From: Algoriphagus hitonicola
GTDB taxonomy: Bacteria; Bacteroidota; Bacteroidia; Cytophagales; Cyclobacteriaceae
Assembly (NCBI RefSeq): GCF_900113375.1
Contig: NZ_FOPC01000001.1
Coordinates: forward strand, 62,001 to 126,000
Direction of reading: 5' to 3'
DNA length: 64,000 bases
Made by a program: the position numbers and the translations under genes. Position 1 is the first letter of the stretch. Each line of letters begins with the position of its first letter. Shown here piece after piece: positions 1-9,792 of this stretch. A model generated the notes under the pieces. That model worked only from the letters and a program-made list of their open reading frames with translations. It ran no database searches and had not been told where the DNA came from.

Positions 1-946
<946 letters not shown>

Positions 947-1348
947 ATGAGAGAACTTATCAAAGAAGCAATCGCCGATCTTAAAAAGAATGAAGGCTTT
1001 ATTTATGTAACTTCTGAAGGCAAAAGAATTGATCTTCACGAAGCAGCTACTCGGGGAATTCCTGTCACTCCAGTCAATCCAAAAGATGATGTTATCAAAA
1101 AATTGGAATCTGCTGGATTGTATGTTACAGATGGTCGTTTTATGAATGATTTAAACGAATTGGTAGGTTTGATTAGCGGAAATTCAACTGGAAAGACTTC
1201 TAAAAGAAGAACTTTTACAGACGCTGAGAAATCCAAAATACTCGAAGAGTGGAAAAAAGTAGAAGCTGCTGGGAAAAAGACCAAAGCTGCTTTTGCCCGT
1301 GAAATAGGGGTAGGTTATCAAACCTTCATCAACTGGTTGAGAGGATAA
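947..1348 (+). CDS. Small protein with C-terminal transposase-type helix-turn-helix
   Basis: This is a 133-residue protein of unknown role. Residues about 1-75 form a charged domain I do not recognise. After a short Ser/Thr/Lys linker (about 78-87), residues 88-133 (FTDAEKSKILEEWKKVEAAG to FINWLRG) look like the helix-turn-helix at the start of IS3/IS66-type transposase OrfA proteins. No transposase catalytic domain, inverted repeats or partner ORF lies nearby, so it is probably a stand-alone DNA-binding protein and not an insertion sequence remnant. It is a monocistron ending in a strong bidirectional terminator. The function is not known. Confidence 0.75.
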   Translation: MRELIKEAIADLKKNEGFIYVTSEGKRIDLHEAATRGIPVTPVNPKDDVIKKLESAGLYVTDGRFMNDLNELVGLISGNSTGKTSKRRTFTDAEKSKILEEWKKVEAAGKKTKAAFAREIGVGYQTFINWLRG

Positions 1349-1365
1349 TTAATCTAAAGCAAAAT

Positions 1366-1392
1366 AAAAAAGGGGACGAGTTCCCCTTTTTT
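1366..1392. terminator. Bidirectional rho-independent terminator
   Basis: An A6-GGGGA / TCCCC-T6 hairpin with a 5-base loop sits between the convergent genes ending at 1348 and 1395. The flanking A and T runs let it work in both directions. Confidence 0.85.
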
Positions 1393-1394
1393 AT

Positions 1395-1805
1395 TTACCT
1401 CATTTCCGAAAGTTTATTCTTAATCAGGATTACAGCCACGCTTAAAGTGATAAATGCCAAGGTAGCTTGCATCATGATCCCGGTTTTTACAAATTCCGGT
1501 AAACTAGGCGTGGCAAAAGAAAATGATATAGAAGGGAGTGTTAATTCTGGAAACTCAACAAACATTTTGGTCCAAATACTTTCTATTGGACTTTGGAAAA
1601 ATGATAATAATATAACGACTGCAAATATAGAAGCGATCATGCCCCATTGTTTTTTAGAAATTATTGGTTCATAGGTCGTTATACTTTTTTTCTCCTCTAG
1701 CCTAGACATGACTGATCGCAAAATGTCCTCATGGGGAGATTTAGGACTAGCTTCTTGAATCCATTTGAATAAGGGATCATGCTCATTTTTCAACCGATCA
1801 TTCAT
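1395..1805 (-). CDS. Two-helix membrane protein coupled to an ECF sigma factor
   Basis: This 136-residue protein has a cytosolic N-terminal half (about 1-50, acidic and basic, with PHEDILRSVMSRLEEKK) followed by two hydrophobic helices at about 54-70 and 111-130. Its start overlaps the stop of the sigma-factor gene by 4 bases (ATGA), so the two are translationally coupled. That position and topology are typical of anti-sigma or sigma-accessory membrane proteins in Bacteroidota. I cannot see a zinc-binding anti-sigma motif or a FecR domain, so the anti-sigma role is inferred from context only. Confidence 0.75.
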   Translation of the reverse strand: MNDRLKNEHDPLFKWIQEASPKSPHEDILRSVMSRLEEKKSITTYEPIISKKQWGMIASIFAVVILLSFFQSPIESIWTKMFVEFPELTLPSISFSFATPSLPEFVKTGIMMQATLAFITLSVAVILIKNKLSEMR

Positions 1806-2377
1806 GATATTTTCAAGCTTTCTTTATGATACAAACTAGTGATTTCTTTTAATAAATTTTTTCGGCCGCGGTGGAGAAGAATCTTTATGTTTGATTCAGA
1901 AAGTTCAGTGATTTCCACTATTTCTTTGATGGATTGTTCGTCTAGGTAGAATAGTGTCAACACAGCTGATTCGGCGGACTTGAGTTTGTCCAGAGCTAGC
2001 TGAATCATCTGCTTTCGCTCATTCGCTTCCAGCTCGTCCAGTCCGGTTGGAAAATCACTCACCTCCTGAAACTCCTGATCTATTTCGTCTAAACCTAGCA
2101 GTTGACTTTTTTGTCGACGCAGTTTGCTCAGAGCTTCGTGATAAACAATTTTATAAAGCCAGGTTTTGAAGCTGGATTTTCCTTCAAATGAATGGAGGTG
2201 ATGATAAATTTTGATAAATGAATCCTGTGCGACCTCCTTGGCATCTTCTTGGTTTTTAAGAATCCTCAAGGCCAGGGTATAAGCAAAAGACTGATACTTC
2301 ATGACCAATGGTCCAAAAGCCTGTCGGTCTCCTCTGATGACAGCGGCGATATAAGTAGCATCTTCTTCGAACTTCAT
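1802..2377 (-). CDS. RNA polymerase sigma factor, ECF (sigma-70 family)
   Basis: This 191-residue ECF sigma factor directs core RNA polymerase to alternative promoters. Region 2 is at about residues 22-95 (FAYTLALRILKNQEDAKEVAQD, then SFKTWLYKIVYHEALSKLRR). Region 4 is at about 125-178 (VLTLFYLDEQSIKEIVEITE, SNIKILLHRGRKNL). Length and domain order match the family. It is first in a two-gene unit with the downstream membrane protein and is divergent from the DUF6249-like gene. The stimulus it answers to cannot be read from the sequence. Confidence 0.93.
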   Translation of the reverse strand: MKFEEDATYIAAVIRGDRQAFGPLVMKYQSFAYTLALRILKNQEDAKEVAQDSFIKIYHHLHSFEGKSSFKTWLYKIVYHEALSKLRRQKSQLLGLDEIDQEFQEVSDFPTGLDELEANERKQMIQLALDKLKSAESAVLTLFYLDEQSIKEIVEITELSESNIKILLHRGRKNLLKEITSLYHKESLKIS

Positions 2378-2486
2378 TTTTTACTTGGATGCAGGAAGTA
2401 TGTAAAAAGTTACAGAATTTTTTTTCCCGTTTGTAACCTTTTGCCGCAGGCTGGCATCCAAGAAAGAAAAACTAACCAAAATTATC

Positions 2487-2828
2487 ATGGCTTCAGATAT
2501 TCTAATTCCCTTCTTCATTTTCTCCTCCATTTTCGGGATTGCGTATGTTTACTTTACCACCCGAAACAAAGAACGACTCGCGCTGATCGAAAAAGGTGCA
2601 GATGCTCGTCTCTTCAATTCAGGAAAGCGTTTTAGTTTTGGTGAAATCATCCTTAATCTAGCGCTTTTGTCCATTGGAATCGGAGTGGGTGTCTTAGTCG
2701 GTGCTATGCTGGAGCAGGGAGGAATGGATTCTGATGTTTCTTTTCCTGCCAGTATTTTCATTTTTGCGGGGATTGGTCTTACGGTCAGCTTTTTTGTGAA
2801 TCGTAAATTATCCCAAAGCGAAAGTTAA
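2487..2828 (+). CDS. DUF6249-like small membrane protein
   Basis: This 113-residue protein has three hydrophobic segments, at about 6-22, 52-72 and 85-104. Between the first two is the motif NKERLALIEKGAD, seen in the DUF6249 family, whose members often sit next to ECF sigma factors in Bacteroidota. It is divergent from the sigma-factor gene with about 110 bases between start codons, so shared regulation is possible. The gene ends at a clear terminator. The molecular function of the family is not known. Confidence 0.8.
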   Translation: MASDILIPFFIFSSIFGIAYVYFTTRNKERLALIEKGADARLFNSGKRFSFGEIILNLALLSIGIGVGVLVGAMLEQGGMDSDVSFPASIFIFAGIGLTVSFFVNRKLSQSES

Positions 2829-2854
2829 TTTTCTCAAAACAACAGCCTAAAATG

Positions 2855-2880
2855 CCTCTTCCTCAGGGAGAGGTTTTTTT
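2855..2880 (+). terminator. Rho-independent terminator
   Basis: An 8-bp stem (CCTCTTCC / GGGAGAGG, one G-T pair) with a TCA loop is followed by T7. It closes the DUF6249-like gene. Confidence 0.85.
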
Positions 2881-2934
2881 GTTTTCGCTCCGCTCTCAAT
2901 AATCTGATTATTTTTGTGAAAAAATTACATCGCA

Positions 2935-3405
2935 TTGGACCATTCCGTACTTGTCAAATTATTTCGTGATCAGGGGTTTATTACTATCCGGGAGGGAAAC
3001 GGTAAATCCATAACCCTCATCAAACCAGAGGACTGGAAACAAGACCAGGGAAATGAATGGATATATTTACTGTTTGATTTGTTCCAGATCAGGACTATTT
3101 CGGAGCAATTTTCAGAGGTGTCTTTGGACATCGTGGAGTTTGCCTCCAAACCCACGATCTACTCGAGTCCTGCAAATAACCGGGTTCCTGCGGACTTGAA
3201 AAATGACGGACTGATCAGATTTTCCCTTATCCGTGATCCCGATTGGAATAAATTTTTGTTTCAACTTTCCCAGCCTGTCCTAGCCAAACTGGACTCTTCC
3301 AATATACCTGATGTGGAAATCAAAAATTATTTCCCACTCTATGGTCCTAATGTCAAAGAAATTTATCTCGGTGCCGAAGGCGACGTGAAAATCATCAAAG
3401 GATGA
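2935..3405 (+). CDS. Conserved hypothetical protein upstream of cca
   Basis: This is a 156-residue soluble protein that I do not recognise. It has no signal peptide and no membrane segment. Its stop overlaps the ATG of the cca-type gene by 4 bases (ATGA at 3402-3405), so the pair is translationally coupled and may share a function in tRNA or nucleotide metabolism. No in-frame ATG exists near the 5' end. The TTG at 2935 is the only likely start, and a GTG at 2916 is out of frame. A TATTTTTG -7-like sequence lies at 2909-2916. Confidence 0.7.
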   Translation: MDHSVLVKLFRDQGFITIREGNGKSITLIKPEDWKQDQGNEWIYLLFDLFQIRTISEQFSEVSLDIVEFASKPTIYSSPANNRVPADLKNDGLIRFSLIRDPDWNKFLFQLSQPVLAKLDSSNIPDVEIKNYFPLYGPNVKEIYLGAEGDVKIIKG

Positions 3406-4817
3406 ATTTTAGCAAAGAACTAAACCAAAACGAATTATTTGAAAAAGTTGCTTTGGCTGCTCAAAAGCTGAACTTAGAAACCTATGTGGTAGGAGGTTTT
3501 GTCCGTGATCTGATTTTGGGGCGCCCGAGCAAGGATCTGGATTTTACTTGTGTGGGCAGCGGAATCGCCCTAGCCGAAGAAGTGGCCCGGCAGTTTGACT
3601 ACCATGTTCCCTTGTCTTTGTTCAAAAATTTTGGGACAGCCATGCTTAAAGTGGGAGACAGCGAACTGGAATTTGTCGGAGCTAGAAAAGAATCTTATCG
3701 CAGCGAAAGCCGGAAACCCATTGTTGAAGATGGAACTTTGGAGGAGGATTTGGAGCGAAGGGATTTTACGATCAATTCGATGGCTATTTCACTCAACTCG
3801 GATAACTATGGGGAGCTCTTGGACCCCTTTGATGGGCTGGGTGATTTACGCAAGAAAATCATAAAAACGCCGCTCGACCCGGAGGTTACCTTTTCTGACG
3901 ATCCCCTCCGGATGATGCGAGCGGTGCGATTTGCCAGTCAACTGGAATTTGACATCGATGCAGATACGTTTTTTGCCCTCGGTCAGCACGCCCATCGCCT
4001 ACGGATAGTTTCTGCAGAGCGGATTATCGTCGAATTGAATAAAATTATCCTGACAGAGAAGCCTTCCTACGGCTTCAAATTGCTATTTGTGGGCAAACTC
4101 TTGCATGAGTTTTTTCCCGAAATGGTCGAACTCCAAGGTGTCGACTCTGTGGATGATAAATCCCATAAAGACAACTTCTACCATACGCTACAAGTCTTGG
4201 ACAATGTCAGTCAGGTCACCAATGATCTTTGGCTGCGATGGGCTGCGATTCTACATGATATTGCCAAACCTGCCACCAAGCGGTTCAACTCCAAGGTGGG
4301 CTGGACTTTTCATGGGCATGAGGATAGAGGAGCCAGAATGACTCCTGCTATTTTTAAGCGTCTAAAATTGCCCATGGATGAGCGGATGCGGTATGTGCAA
4401 AAGTTAGTCAGGCTTCACCTTCGCCCGATAGCGCTGGTAAAAGATGAGGTAACTGATTCGGCTTTGAGACGCTTGCTGTTTGATGCCGGCGATGATATTG
4501 ATGACCTGATGAAGCTCTGCCGTGCGGATATCACCTCAAAAAACAATAAAAAAGTCAAGCGATACTTGGAGAATTTTGACAAGGTGGAGCAGAAGCTTCG
4601 GGAAGTCGAGGAGAAAGACCATGTCCGTAACTTTCAGCCTCCAATCAGTGGGGAAGAAATCATGGAAACATTGGGTCTCGAGCCCTCAAAAATCGTAGGG
4701 GAGATCAAAGAAGAGATAAAAGAAGCTATATTGGAAGGCAAAATTCAGAATAATCCCGAAGAAGCTCGACGATTGATGCATCACCTAGCCCAAGCGAAAG
4801 GCTTGATAAAACCCTAA
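3402..4817 (+). CDS. cca: CCA tRNA nucleotidyltransferase / poly(A) polymerase family with HD domain
   Basis: This 471-residue enzyme is expected to add or repair the 3' CCA of tRNA in the cytosol. The class II nucleotidyltransferase head has GG at residues 31-32, VRDLILGR, and the catalytic aspartates D46 and D48 (SKDLDF). It is followed by [11 protein letters not shown] and the RNA/head-neck block [17 protein letters not shown]. An HD phosphohydrolase domain follows, with the HDIAKP motif at about 284. This architecture is the usual Bacteroidota cca/pcnB type, so poly(A) polymerase activity cannot be excluded from sequence alone. Confidence 0.93.
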   Translation: MNFSKELNQNELFEKVALAAQKLNLETYVVGGFVRDLILGRPSKDLDFTCVGSGIALAEEVARQFDYHVPLSLFKNFGTAMLKVGDSELEFVGARKESYRSESRKPIVEDGTLEEDLERRDFTINSMAISLNSDNYGELLDPFDGLGDLRKKIIKTPLDPEVTFSDDPLRMMRAVRFASQLEFDIDADTFFALGQHAHRLRIVSAERIIVELNKIILTEKPSYGFKLLFVGKLLHEFFPEMVELQGVDSVDDKSHKDNFYHTLQVLDNVSQVTNDLWLRWAAILHDIAKPATKRFNSKVGWTFHGHEDRGARMTPAIFKRLKLPMDERMRYVQKLVRLHLRPIALVKDEVTDSALRRLLFDAGDDIDDLMKLCRADITSKNNKKVKRYLENFDKVEQKLREVEEKDHVRNFQPPISGEEIMETLGLEPSKIVGEIKEEIKEAILEGKIQNNPEEARRLMHHLAQAKGLIKP

Positions 4818-4848
4818 AAAAAATAATAACTAAAAACAATTATTGTAT

Positions 4849-5556
4849 ATGAAAAGTGTAATCACCTTACTGGTTTTGGTCATGACCCTACACATGAGTT
4901 ATGGTCAGGAAACAAACGATTCGATTCCAAAATTAGATTCCAAAACAAAACGCATACTTAATATCGAGGATCAGGCCGCTTATCAATTGGCGATGCGGTA
5001 CAATGATCCCGGCATGGCAAAAACCAAATTGTATAATCTGATCATCCGAAACCCGGAGAATTTAAGATTTCAAGAAGCCTTGGGAAGCCTATATTTTGAG
5101 ATGGGTGAATCCACCTCTGCTGCCTTGGTTGCTTTAGATATTCTTGAAGTTAATGATAAAAGCATAGGCGCATTGGAAATAGCCGCCTATTCCCTGGAGC
5201 AGGTAGGAGCATTGGATCGGGCTTTGCCTCATTTCGAATCTCTGTATTTATTAACTGGGGATAATTTCAGTCTGTATAAGAGTGGTTTTTTGCAGTATAG
5301 CCTAAAACGTTATGAAGAAGCGATGAATTCCGCAAATTTATTGGTAAGAGAAGCTAAAGCTGATGAAAAAATCGGATTTCCAAAAACTCAAACGGAAACT
5401 CAAGAAGTGTTAATGAAAGCTGCAGCACTTAATCTGAAAGGAATGATTTATCTGGAGCAAGGTTCCAAAGAAGATGCTAAAGTAGCTTTTGAGGAAGCAA
5501 TCCAATTGGATCCTAGTTTTGATATGGCCAAAGAAAATCTTCAAAAAACTCAATAA
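4849..5556 (+). CDS. Secreted tetratricopeptide-repeat protein
   Basis: This protein of about 235 residues has an N-terminal signal peptide (MKSVITLLVLVMTLHMSYGQ) and TPR-like helices through the rest. The clearest TPR is C-terminal: NLKGMIYLEQGSKEDAKVAF followed by EAIQLDPSFDMAKENLQ. It probably acts as a protein-interaction scaffold in the periplasm. The ATG at 4849 is preferred over the in-frame TTG two codons upstream. It follows cca by 31 bases and is closed by a terminator, so it may be the last gene of the 2935-5556 unit. Confidence 0.85.
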   Translation: MKSVITLLVLVMTLHMSYGQETNDSIPKLDSKTKRILNIEDQAAYQLAMRYNDPGMAKTKLYNLIIRNPENLRFQEALGSLYFEMGESTSAALVALDILEVNDKSIGALEIAAYSLEQVGALDRALPHFESLYLLTGDNFSLYKSGFLQYSLKRYEEAMNSANLLVREAKADEKIGFPKTQTETQEVLMKAAALNLKGMIYLEQGSKEDAKVAFEEAIQLDPSFDMAKENLQKTQ

Positions 5557-5576
5557 GAATAAATCAGCGTCATAAG

Positions 5577-5602
5577 AAACCGGCCTTTGGTCGGTTTTTT
5601 TT
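5577..5602 (+). terminator. Rho-independent terminator
   Basis: A 9-bp stem (AAACCGGCC / GGTCGGTTT) with a TTT loop is followed by a T run, 20 bases after the TPR gene. Confidence 0.85.
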
Positions 5603-5624
5603 GCTCAAATAAAATCCAAAATGA

Positions 5625-5837
5625 TCAGATAAAAAGGATGTAGGCGAGAGTGGTAGTAACGATCGATAATCCAAAACTTAACAAAATAATCTTACCGTAG
5701 TTTGTGACCCATTGTTTGACCTTACCACCATTCATGACGACCAATTCACTTTTAGGTTTGATCACTTCTTGAATGATAGCAAGGGTTCCAAGAAAATAAA
5801 TCAATAGGATCAATATAAAGCTCGCGACTGCCTCCAT
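5625..5837 (-). CDS. Small two-helix membrane protein
   Basis: This 70-residue protein has hydrophobic helices at about 5-24 and 50-68 joined by a basic loop (KPKSELVVMNGGKVKQWVTNYGK). I do not recognise the family. A proper ATG, good codon usage and membrane topology support a real gene. It lies alone between the terminator of the TPR gene and that of the S8 protease. Confidence 0.6.
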   Translation of the reverse strand: MEAVASFILILLIYFLGTLAIIQEVIKPKSELVVMNGGKVKQWVTNYGKIILLSFGLSIVTTTLAYILFI

Positions 5838-5908
5838 TTTTCAAAAGTAACAATGCAGGACTTTCTTAAAGAATAATATTAAAAAGTTAACGATTTGATA
5901 ATAAAGCA

Positions 5909-5936
5909 AAAGCGGCTCACTTCTGTGAACCGCTTT
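5909..5936 (-). terminator. Rho-independent terminator of the S8 protease gene
   Basis: A 12-bp stem (AAAGCGG-C-TCAC / GTGA-A-CCGCTTT, one mismatch) with a 4-base loop lies just past the stop codon of the minus-strand protease gene. Confidence 0.8.
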
Positions 5937-5947
5937 CTGGGTTTTAT

Positions 5948-7165
5948 TTATTTCACTGCGATAGGATCTGGATCTCCATCTGGATCTCCGTTCGCCGTAC
6001 CGTCAGTTTGGGGAGTGCCGGTTAGAAGAATTCCCGCTACATGTGGAGAAGCCATCGAGGTGCCGCTGTAAGTGGCGTATCCACCGGGGACAGTTGACTT
6101 AACGGCTACTCCCGGCGCGGCATAATCTACTGGAGGATTTCCGAAATTAGAAAAGGATGCAAAGTTATCACTAGAATCAATTGCCGACACGGTATAGATA
6201 TTATCTCCGTTTGCTCTTGCTGGGGATGAATTACTCGCATCTTGAGATTCATTTCCAGCTGCTAAAGCTACTTTCACTCCAGCGCTAGCCATACTGATGA
6301 CAGCTGCGTCAAGTGCATCAGAAGCTGGGCCTCCCAAGCTCATATTTGCTACGTCACCAGGGTTGGCATTGGCAGTGACAAAATCCACCCCAGCAATCAC
6401 TCCTGAATAGGAACCTGATCCTCTACTGTCCAATACTTTGATCGGAACGACTGTCGCACCAGCGGCTACTCCTATTACCCCAATATCATTATCATTGGCG
6501 GCGATAGTTCCAGCTACGTGTGTGCCATGACCATTTCCGTCTACACTTAGATTCGCATCTTTTCCTTTGGTAAAGGCATTGAATCCAGCACTTGCATCTA
6601 CGGTGAGGTCTGGATGACTTGCGTCTATTCCTGAGTCAATCACATAAGCTTTAGCAGACCCAGTGTAAGCAGCGCCTCCATTTACTCGGTTGATTCCGTA
6701 AGGAGTTTCCTGGGTAGGATCACTTCCTCCTCCTCCTGGACCTTTGCCTGAAGGTGGGGCTAGGGCAACTATTCTATCGGGCTCGATAAGCTGGACCGCA
6801 GGATCTTTGGATAATTCGTTGAATTCTTCATCACTCAAACTAACCGAAAAACCTTCGATAGCATTGGCGTAAACATGCTCCAAATTGCCTTCAGCGATGC
6901 GGTATTTAGTCAAGAGTGCCGTCCCGATCTTCCGCATTGCCGTTTGATTGGCCGCATAATCCTTGGTTTTTCTAAAATTCAGTTGATTAGGATTCAATCG
7001 TACAATGTACTGCCCTGGGATGATATCTCCGTTTTTAGCATTTACTACTTCTTGGAGTGGACCTGTCAACGTAGGACTTTCTTCCATTGGCTGGCAGGCA
7101 AATGTCAGCCCACCCAGCATTAGCCCGGCATATAGGGCTGGTTTTTTCCATGAATGTTTGTTCAT
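5948..7165 (-). CDS. Secreted subtilisin-like serine peptidase (S8) with inhibitor I9 propeptide
   Basis: This 405-residue S8 family endopeptidase is probably an outer-membrane lipoprotein, with the lipobox-like LGGLTFAC near residue 24. An I9-type propeptide follows (IPGQYIVRLN to PAVQLIEPDR). The catalytic triad is clear: Asp in KAYVIDSGIDASHPDL, His in GNGHGTHVAGT, and Ser in SGTSMASPHVAG near the C-terminus. The oxyanion Asn lies in VALAAGNES. The enzyme is likely to degrade extracellular protein. It is monocistronic with its own terminator. The short Asp/Gly/Pro-rich tail after the Ser block is not a T9SS sorting domain. Confidence 0.95.
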   Translation of the reverse strand: MNKHSWKKPALYAGLMLGGLTFACQPMEESPTLTGPLQEVVNAKNGDIIPGQYIVRLNPNQLNFRKTKDYAANQTAMRKIGTALLTKYRIAEGNLEHVYANAIEGFSVSLSDEEFNELSKDPAVQLIEPDRIVALAPPSGKGPGGGGSDPTQETPYGINRVNGGAAYTGSAKAYVIDSGIDASHPDLTVDASAGFNAFTKGKDANLSVDGNGHGTHVAGTIAANDNDIGVIGVAAGATVVPIKVLDSRGSGSYSGVIAGVDFVTANANPGDVANMSLGGPASDALDAAVISMASAGVKVALAAGNESQDASNSSPARANGDNIYTVSAIDSSDNFASFSNFGNPPVDYAAPGVAVKSTVPGGYATYSGTSMASPHVAGILLTGTPQTDGTANGDPDGDPDPIAVK

Positions 7166-7347
7166 AAGGTTGGTTGATTAATGAATAAAATTAGGTTAAA
7201 CGGTACTTATTCGAAATAAGTGGTTTAATATGGAATAAAAATTCCAATTGTCCTATTGAAAAGCTGAAAAATAGCGAAAGAAAATATTCATTTAAATTGA
7301 AATGATTTTTGATCGCAGATAAATGAGTTTCATCCCTGAGCAAGAAA

Positions 7348-7371
7348 AAAGCCCCTTGGGGTAGGGGCTTT
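7348..7371 (-). terminator. Rho-independent terminator of the S41 peptidase gene
   Basis: An 8-bp stem AAAGCCCC / GGGGCTTT lies directly beyond the stop at 7375. The minus strand continues with a T-rich tract (complement of 7342-7347). Confidence 0.85.
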
Positions 7372-7374
7372 AAT

Positions 7375-8763
7375 TTAGTTTTTGTGAAGACTTTTAGATT
7401 CTATCATGGTTCCGGCTCGGGTTTTATGATCCAGTGTACTGCCTAGGTCAATGCGGTCGAGCTTTTCAATTCTTCCAGAGGAAGGCGTTCCAGTAATTTG
7501 CTCGATGGCTGTTCTTAGTAGCAATTCATTGACATCCCCAAATTGCCGTGCTCGTTCTTGATTTTCTGTCACGGTGATGTTGGGCGTAAAGCCTTCCGTA
7601 TAATCCGACTCATCATCGCTGTTGAAACTTTGAGTCACTATAGGCAGGATCCCGTAGCTATTCTCCGGGTTTTCATCATCTTCAAAGGGAATAGAACCGA
7701 CGTTTTTACCAGTGGTCACATCTCCGATCAAAAACACGTCCATGTAAGGTCTGAGTCCATTGATAATCAATTCAGAGGCAGAGGCTGTTCGTCCAGAAGT
7801 CAAAAAATACACTCGATTTCCAGATAATGTATTTCCAAGATTTTGCTCTTTTGTTCTGAACTCAGTCTGCACATCCTGAAAATCATCAAATTGACTCAAG
7901 AAGCTGTTGTATTTTGTTTTCGAAAAAACAGATCCCTCACCCACACCGGGAGCGATCAAACTGGCTAAGTTGACAGCAGAGGAAACAAAACCCCCGCCAT
8001 TATATCTAAAATCAACGATCAAATGATCAATCCCTTCCGCTTTGAACTCCGCAAAAATTGCATCCATTTCCTGATCGTAAGAGGTACTGTTGTTGCCAGA
8101 GCCAGGAGCAAAGAAATGATAGACCACATATCCAATCTTTTGATTTTCGATGGTATAAATGCTGTCAAGGAAGTTGGGATTTTCGGCCAATTGAACGGGA
8201 GTTAATTCGAGGTCGCCCTGGCTTTCATATTGATCACTTTCCTCATTAAACCGCAAAAAATTAATGGTATGGGTACTTGATATTTCACTGAGAATGGTCT
8301 GAAAATTATCAACATTCATTTGCTGCCCGTTGATCGTTTGGATGATATCCCCTCGCCGCAACCCTGAATCTTTGGCAGGGCTGTTACGCTTTACATAGCT
8401 GATTTGGGCGATTACATTATCACTTTCGGCACTTTCTCGGTAGAGAATAAATTCATATCCCGCTTCGAGTTCGATACCATTGAGTGAATTGATTAACTCT
8501 TGAAAATCTGGATAAATCACCGAGAATCGGTCTGTCGGACGGAAAAGCAAGGATTCGAAGTAATCTTCCGGATCTGACTCTTCGGCAATTGGAGTACCGA
8601 TATCATCCAGCCAATAATAAACTTCGTCCATTACGTCCTGAATCCACTGGTTTACCGCGGCATTTGACCCCGGGTCTACTTGAGGGGTAGGTTCTTCTCG
8701 ATCCTTACAGCTGATCGAAAGTCCGAGGATAAGGAGTAAAGTTGAATATTTGAGTAGTTTCAT
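7375..8763 (-). CDS. S41 family C-terminal processing peptidase, lipoprotein
   Basis: This protein of about 462 residues begins with a lipoprotein signal (MKLLKYSTLLLILGLSISC). A PDZ domain at about 105-190 contains SPAKDSGLRRGDIIQTINGQ. The S41 catalytic core follows, with LIVDFRYNGGG, the nucleophile Ser in SGRTASASELIINGL and the general-base Lys in GDVTTGKNVGS. It probably processes or degrades periplasmic or surface proteins through their C-termini. The ATG at 8763 is preferred over the one four codons upstream because it gives the shorter canonical signal peptide. It is monocistronic with its own terminator. Confidence 0.93.
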   Translation of the reverse strand: MKLLKYSTLLLILGLSISCKDREEPTPQVDPGSNAAVNQWIQDVMDEVYYWLDDIGTPIAEESDPEDYFESLLFRPTDRFSVIYPDFQELINSLNGIELEAGYEFILYRESAESDNVIAQISYVKRNSPAKDSGLRRGDIIQTINGQQMNVDNFQTILSEISSTHTINFLRFNEESDQYESQGDLELTPVQLAENPNFLDSIYTIENQKIGYVVYHFFAPGSGNNSTSYDQEMDAIFAEFKAEGIDHLIVDFRYNGGGFVSSAVNLASLIAPGVGEGSVFSKTKYNSFLSQFDDFQDVQTEFRTKEQNLGNTLSGNRVYFLTSGRTASASELIINGLRPYMDVFLIGDVTTGKNVGSIPFEDDENPENSYGILPIVTQSFNSDDESDYTEGFTPNITVTENQERARQFGDVNELLLRTAIEQITGTPSSGRIEKLDRIDLGSTLDHKTRAGTMIESKSLHKN

Positions 8764-8818
8764 ATTCTTAAGCATGACAAATCCAATAAACTAACGCTGA
8801 TTTCAGATAGATGTTTTG

Positions 8819-9529
8819 CTAGTAGGGAGAACCAAAGGAAACGTCATGTGTCTGACTATCCAGGAGTTTTCCCGCCTCACATTTCAGCACTCGATAAGGG
8901 TATTTTCTAAGGAGATCATGATTATGGGTAGCCATCAACACAGCCGTTCCTTTTTTATTAATCTCCTGAAAAAGCTTGAAAATCCCGTCAGCGACATCCG
9001 GGTCCAAGTTTCCGGTAGGTTCATCAGCCAATAAAATCGAGGGCTCGTTGAGCAATGCTCGGGCAATAACCACCCGCTGCTGCTCTCCGCCGGAAAGCTG
9101 ATGGGGCATTTTCGAAGAAGAATTGTTTAGCCCTACCAGAAGGAGAACCTCGGCCATTCGTTCTTTGATTTTTCCTTTGTCTTTCCATCCGGTGGCCTTC
9201 ATGACAAAGGCTAGGTTTTCGGCGATAGACCGATCATTAAAAAGCTGGAAATCCTGAAAAATAATTCCCAGTTTCCTCCTTAGAAAAGGGACTTCATTAT
9301 TTTTTATTTTGTTTAAATCAAAGCCGGCAATTTCTACCTTCCCGCTTCTGAGGGGTAGATCCGCATAGAGTGTTTTGAGCAAGGAGCTTTTTCCGCTTCC
9401 CGTTTTTCCGATAAGAAAAACAAACTCATGTTGCTCCACGGAGAAGCTTACATTGCTCAGAATAGGATCTATTCCCTGAAAAATCGTGGCCTGGTCGACC
9501 TTTAGTACTGGTTGGGTGGCAAAATCCAT
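8819..9529 (-). CDS. ftsE: ABC transporter ATP-binding protein, FtsE-like
   Basis: This 236-residue ATPase has Walker A ([12 protein letters not shown], about residues 40-50), the Q-loop in IIFQDFQLF, the ABC signature [15 protein letters not shown], Walker [10 protein letters not shown] with NLDPD, and the H-loop ATHNH. The sequence is closest to FtsE, the ATPase that works with FtsX in septal peptidoglycan hydrolysis. No ftsX lies in the window, so a role with another permease such as a LolD-type one is possible. The stop of the upstream small gene is 6 bases away, suggesting an operon. Confidence 0.88.
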   Translation of the reverse strand: MDFATQPVLKVDQATIFQGIDPILSNVSFSVEQHEFVFLIGKTGSGKSSLLKTLYADLPLRSGKVEIAGFDLNKIKNNEVPFLRRKLGIIFQDFQLFNDRSIAENLAFVMKATGWKDKGKIKERMAEVLLLVGLNNSSSKMPHQLSGGEQQRVVIARALLNEPSILLADEPTGNLDPDVADGIFKLFQEINKKGTAVLMATHNHDLLRKYPYRVLKCEAGKLLDSQTHDVSFGSPY

Positions 9530-9535
9530 CTGCTG

Positions 9536-9739
9536 TTAGAGTTCTAGTTTTTGTAATTTTCCAAAGGGAAGGTTTTTGATCAAGTTTTCCAATGCCTCCT
9601 CTTTCCCTTCCAGACCAAATTTTTCGATGTTTTTCATGGGACGGTCGGCTCTAAAATAAGCCACCAAGACAAAGTTTTCGTCCCGAATCTGTATGTAGTC
9701 GGGAATTTTTGCTTTTCCTTTTACTTTGATAATGTACAT
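9536..9739 (-). CDS. Conserved small protein upstream of ftsE
   Basis: This protein of about 67 residues is of unknown function, predicted cytosolic, and rich in beta-strand-like stretches (MYIIKVKGKAKIPDYIQIRD) followed by a Lys/Glu-rich helix. A longer reading from an ATG at 9769 would run across the terminator hairpin at 9751-9783, so the ATG at 9739 is chosen. The gene lies 6 bases upstream of the FtsE-like gene and is probably co-transcribed with it. Confidence 0.7.
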   Translation of the reverse strand: MYIIKVKGKAKIPDYIQIRDENFVLVAYFRADRPMKNIEKFGLEGKEEALENLIKNLPFGKLQKLEL

Positions 9740-9750
9740 GGTTTTTTCCA

Positions 9751-9783
9751 AAAAAAGCGGTTGACCCATTAGAGGCCAACCGT
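9751..9783 (-). terminator. Rho-independent terminator after the aldolase gene
   Basis: On the minus strand the stem ACGGTTG / CAACCG(C) encloses about 13 bases and is followed by T6, 10 bases after the aldolase stop. It separates the aldolase gene from the small gene and ftsE. Confidence 0.75.
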
Positions 9784-9792
9784 TTTGATTTT

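Noticed and set aside
947..1348. Insertion sequence remnant
   Set aside because: No inverted repeats, no transposase catalytic region and an intact terminator; a stand-alone HTH protein fits better.
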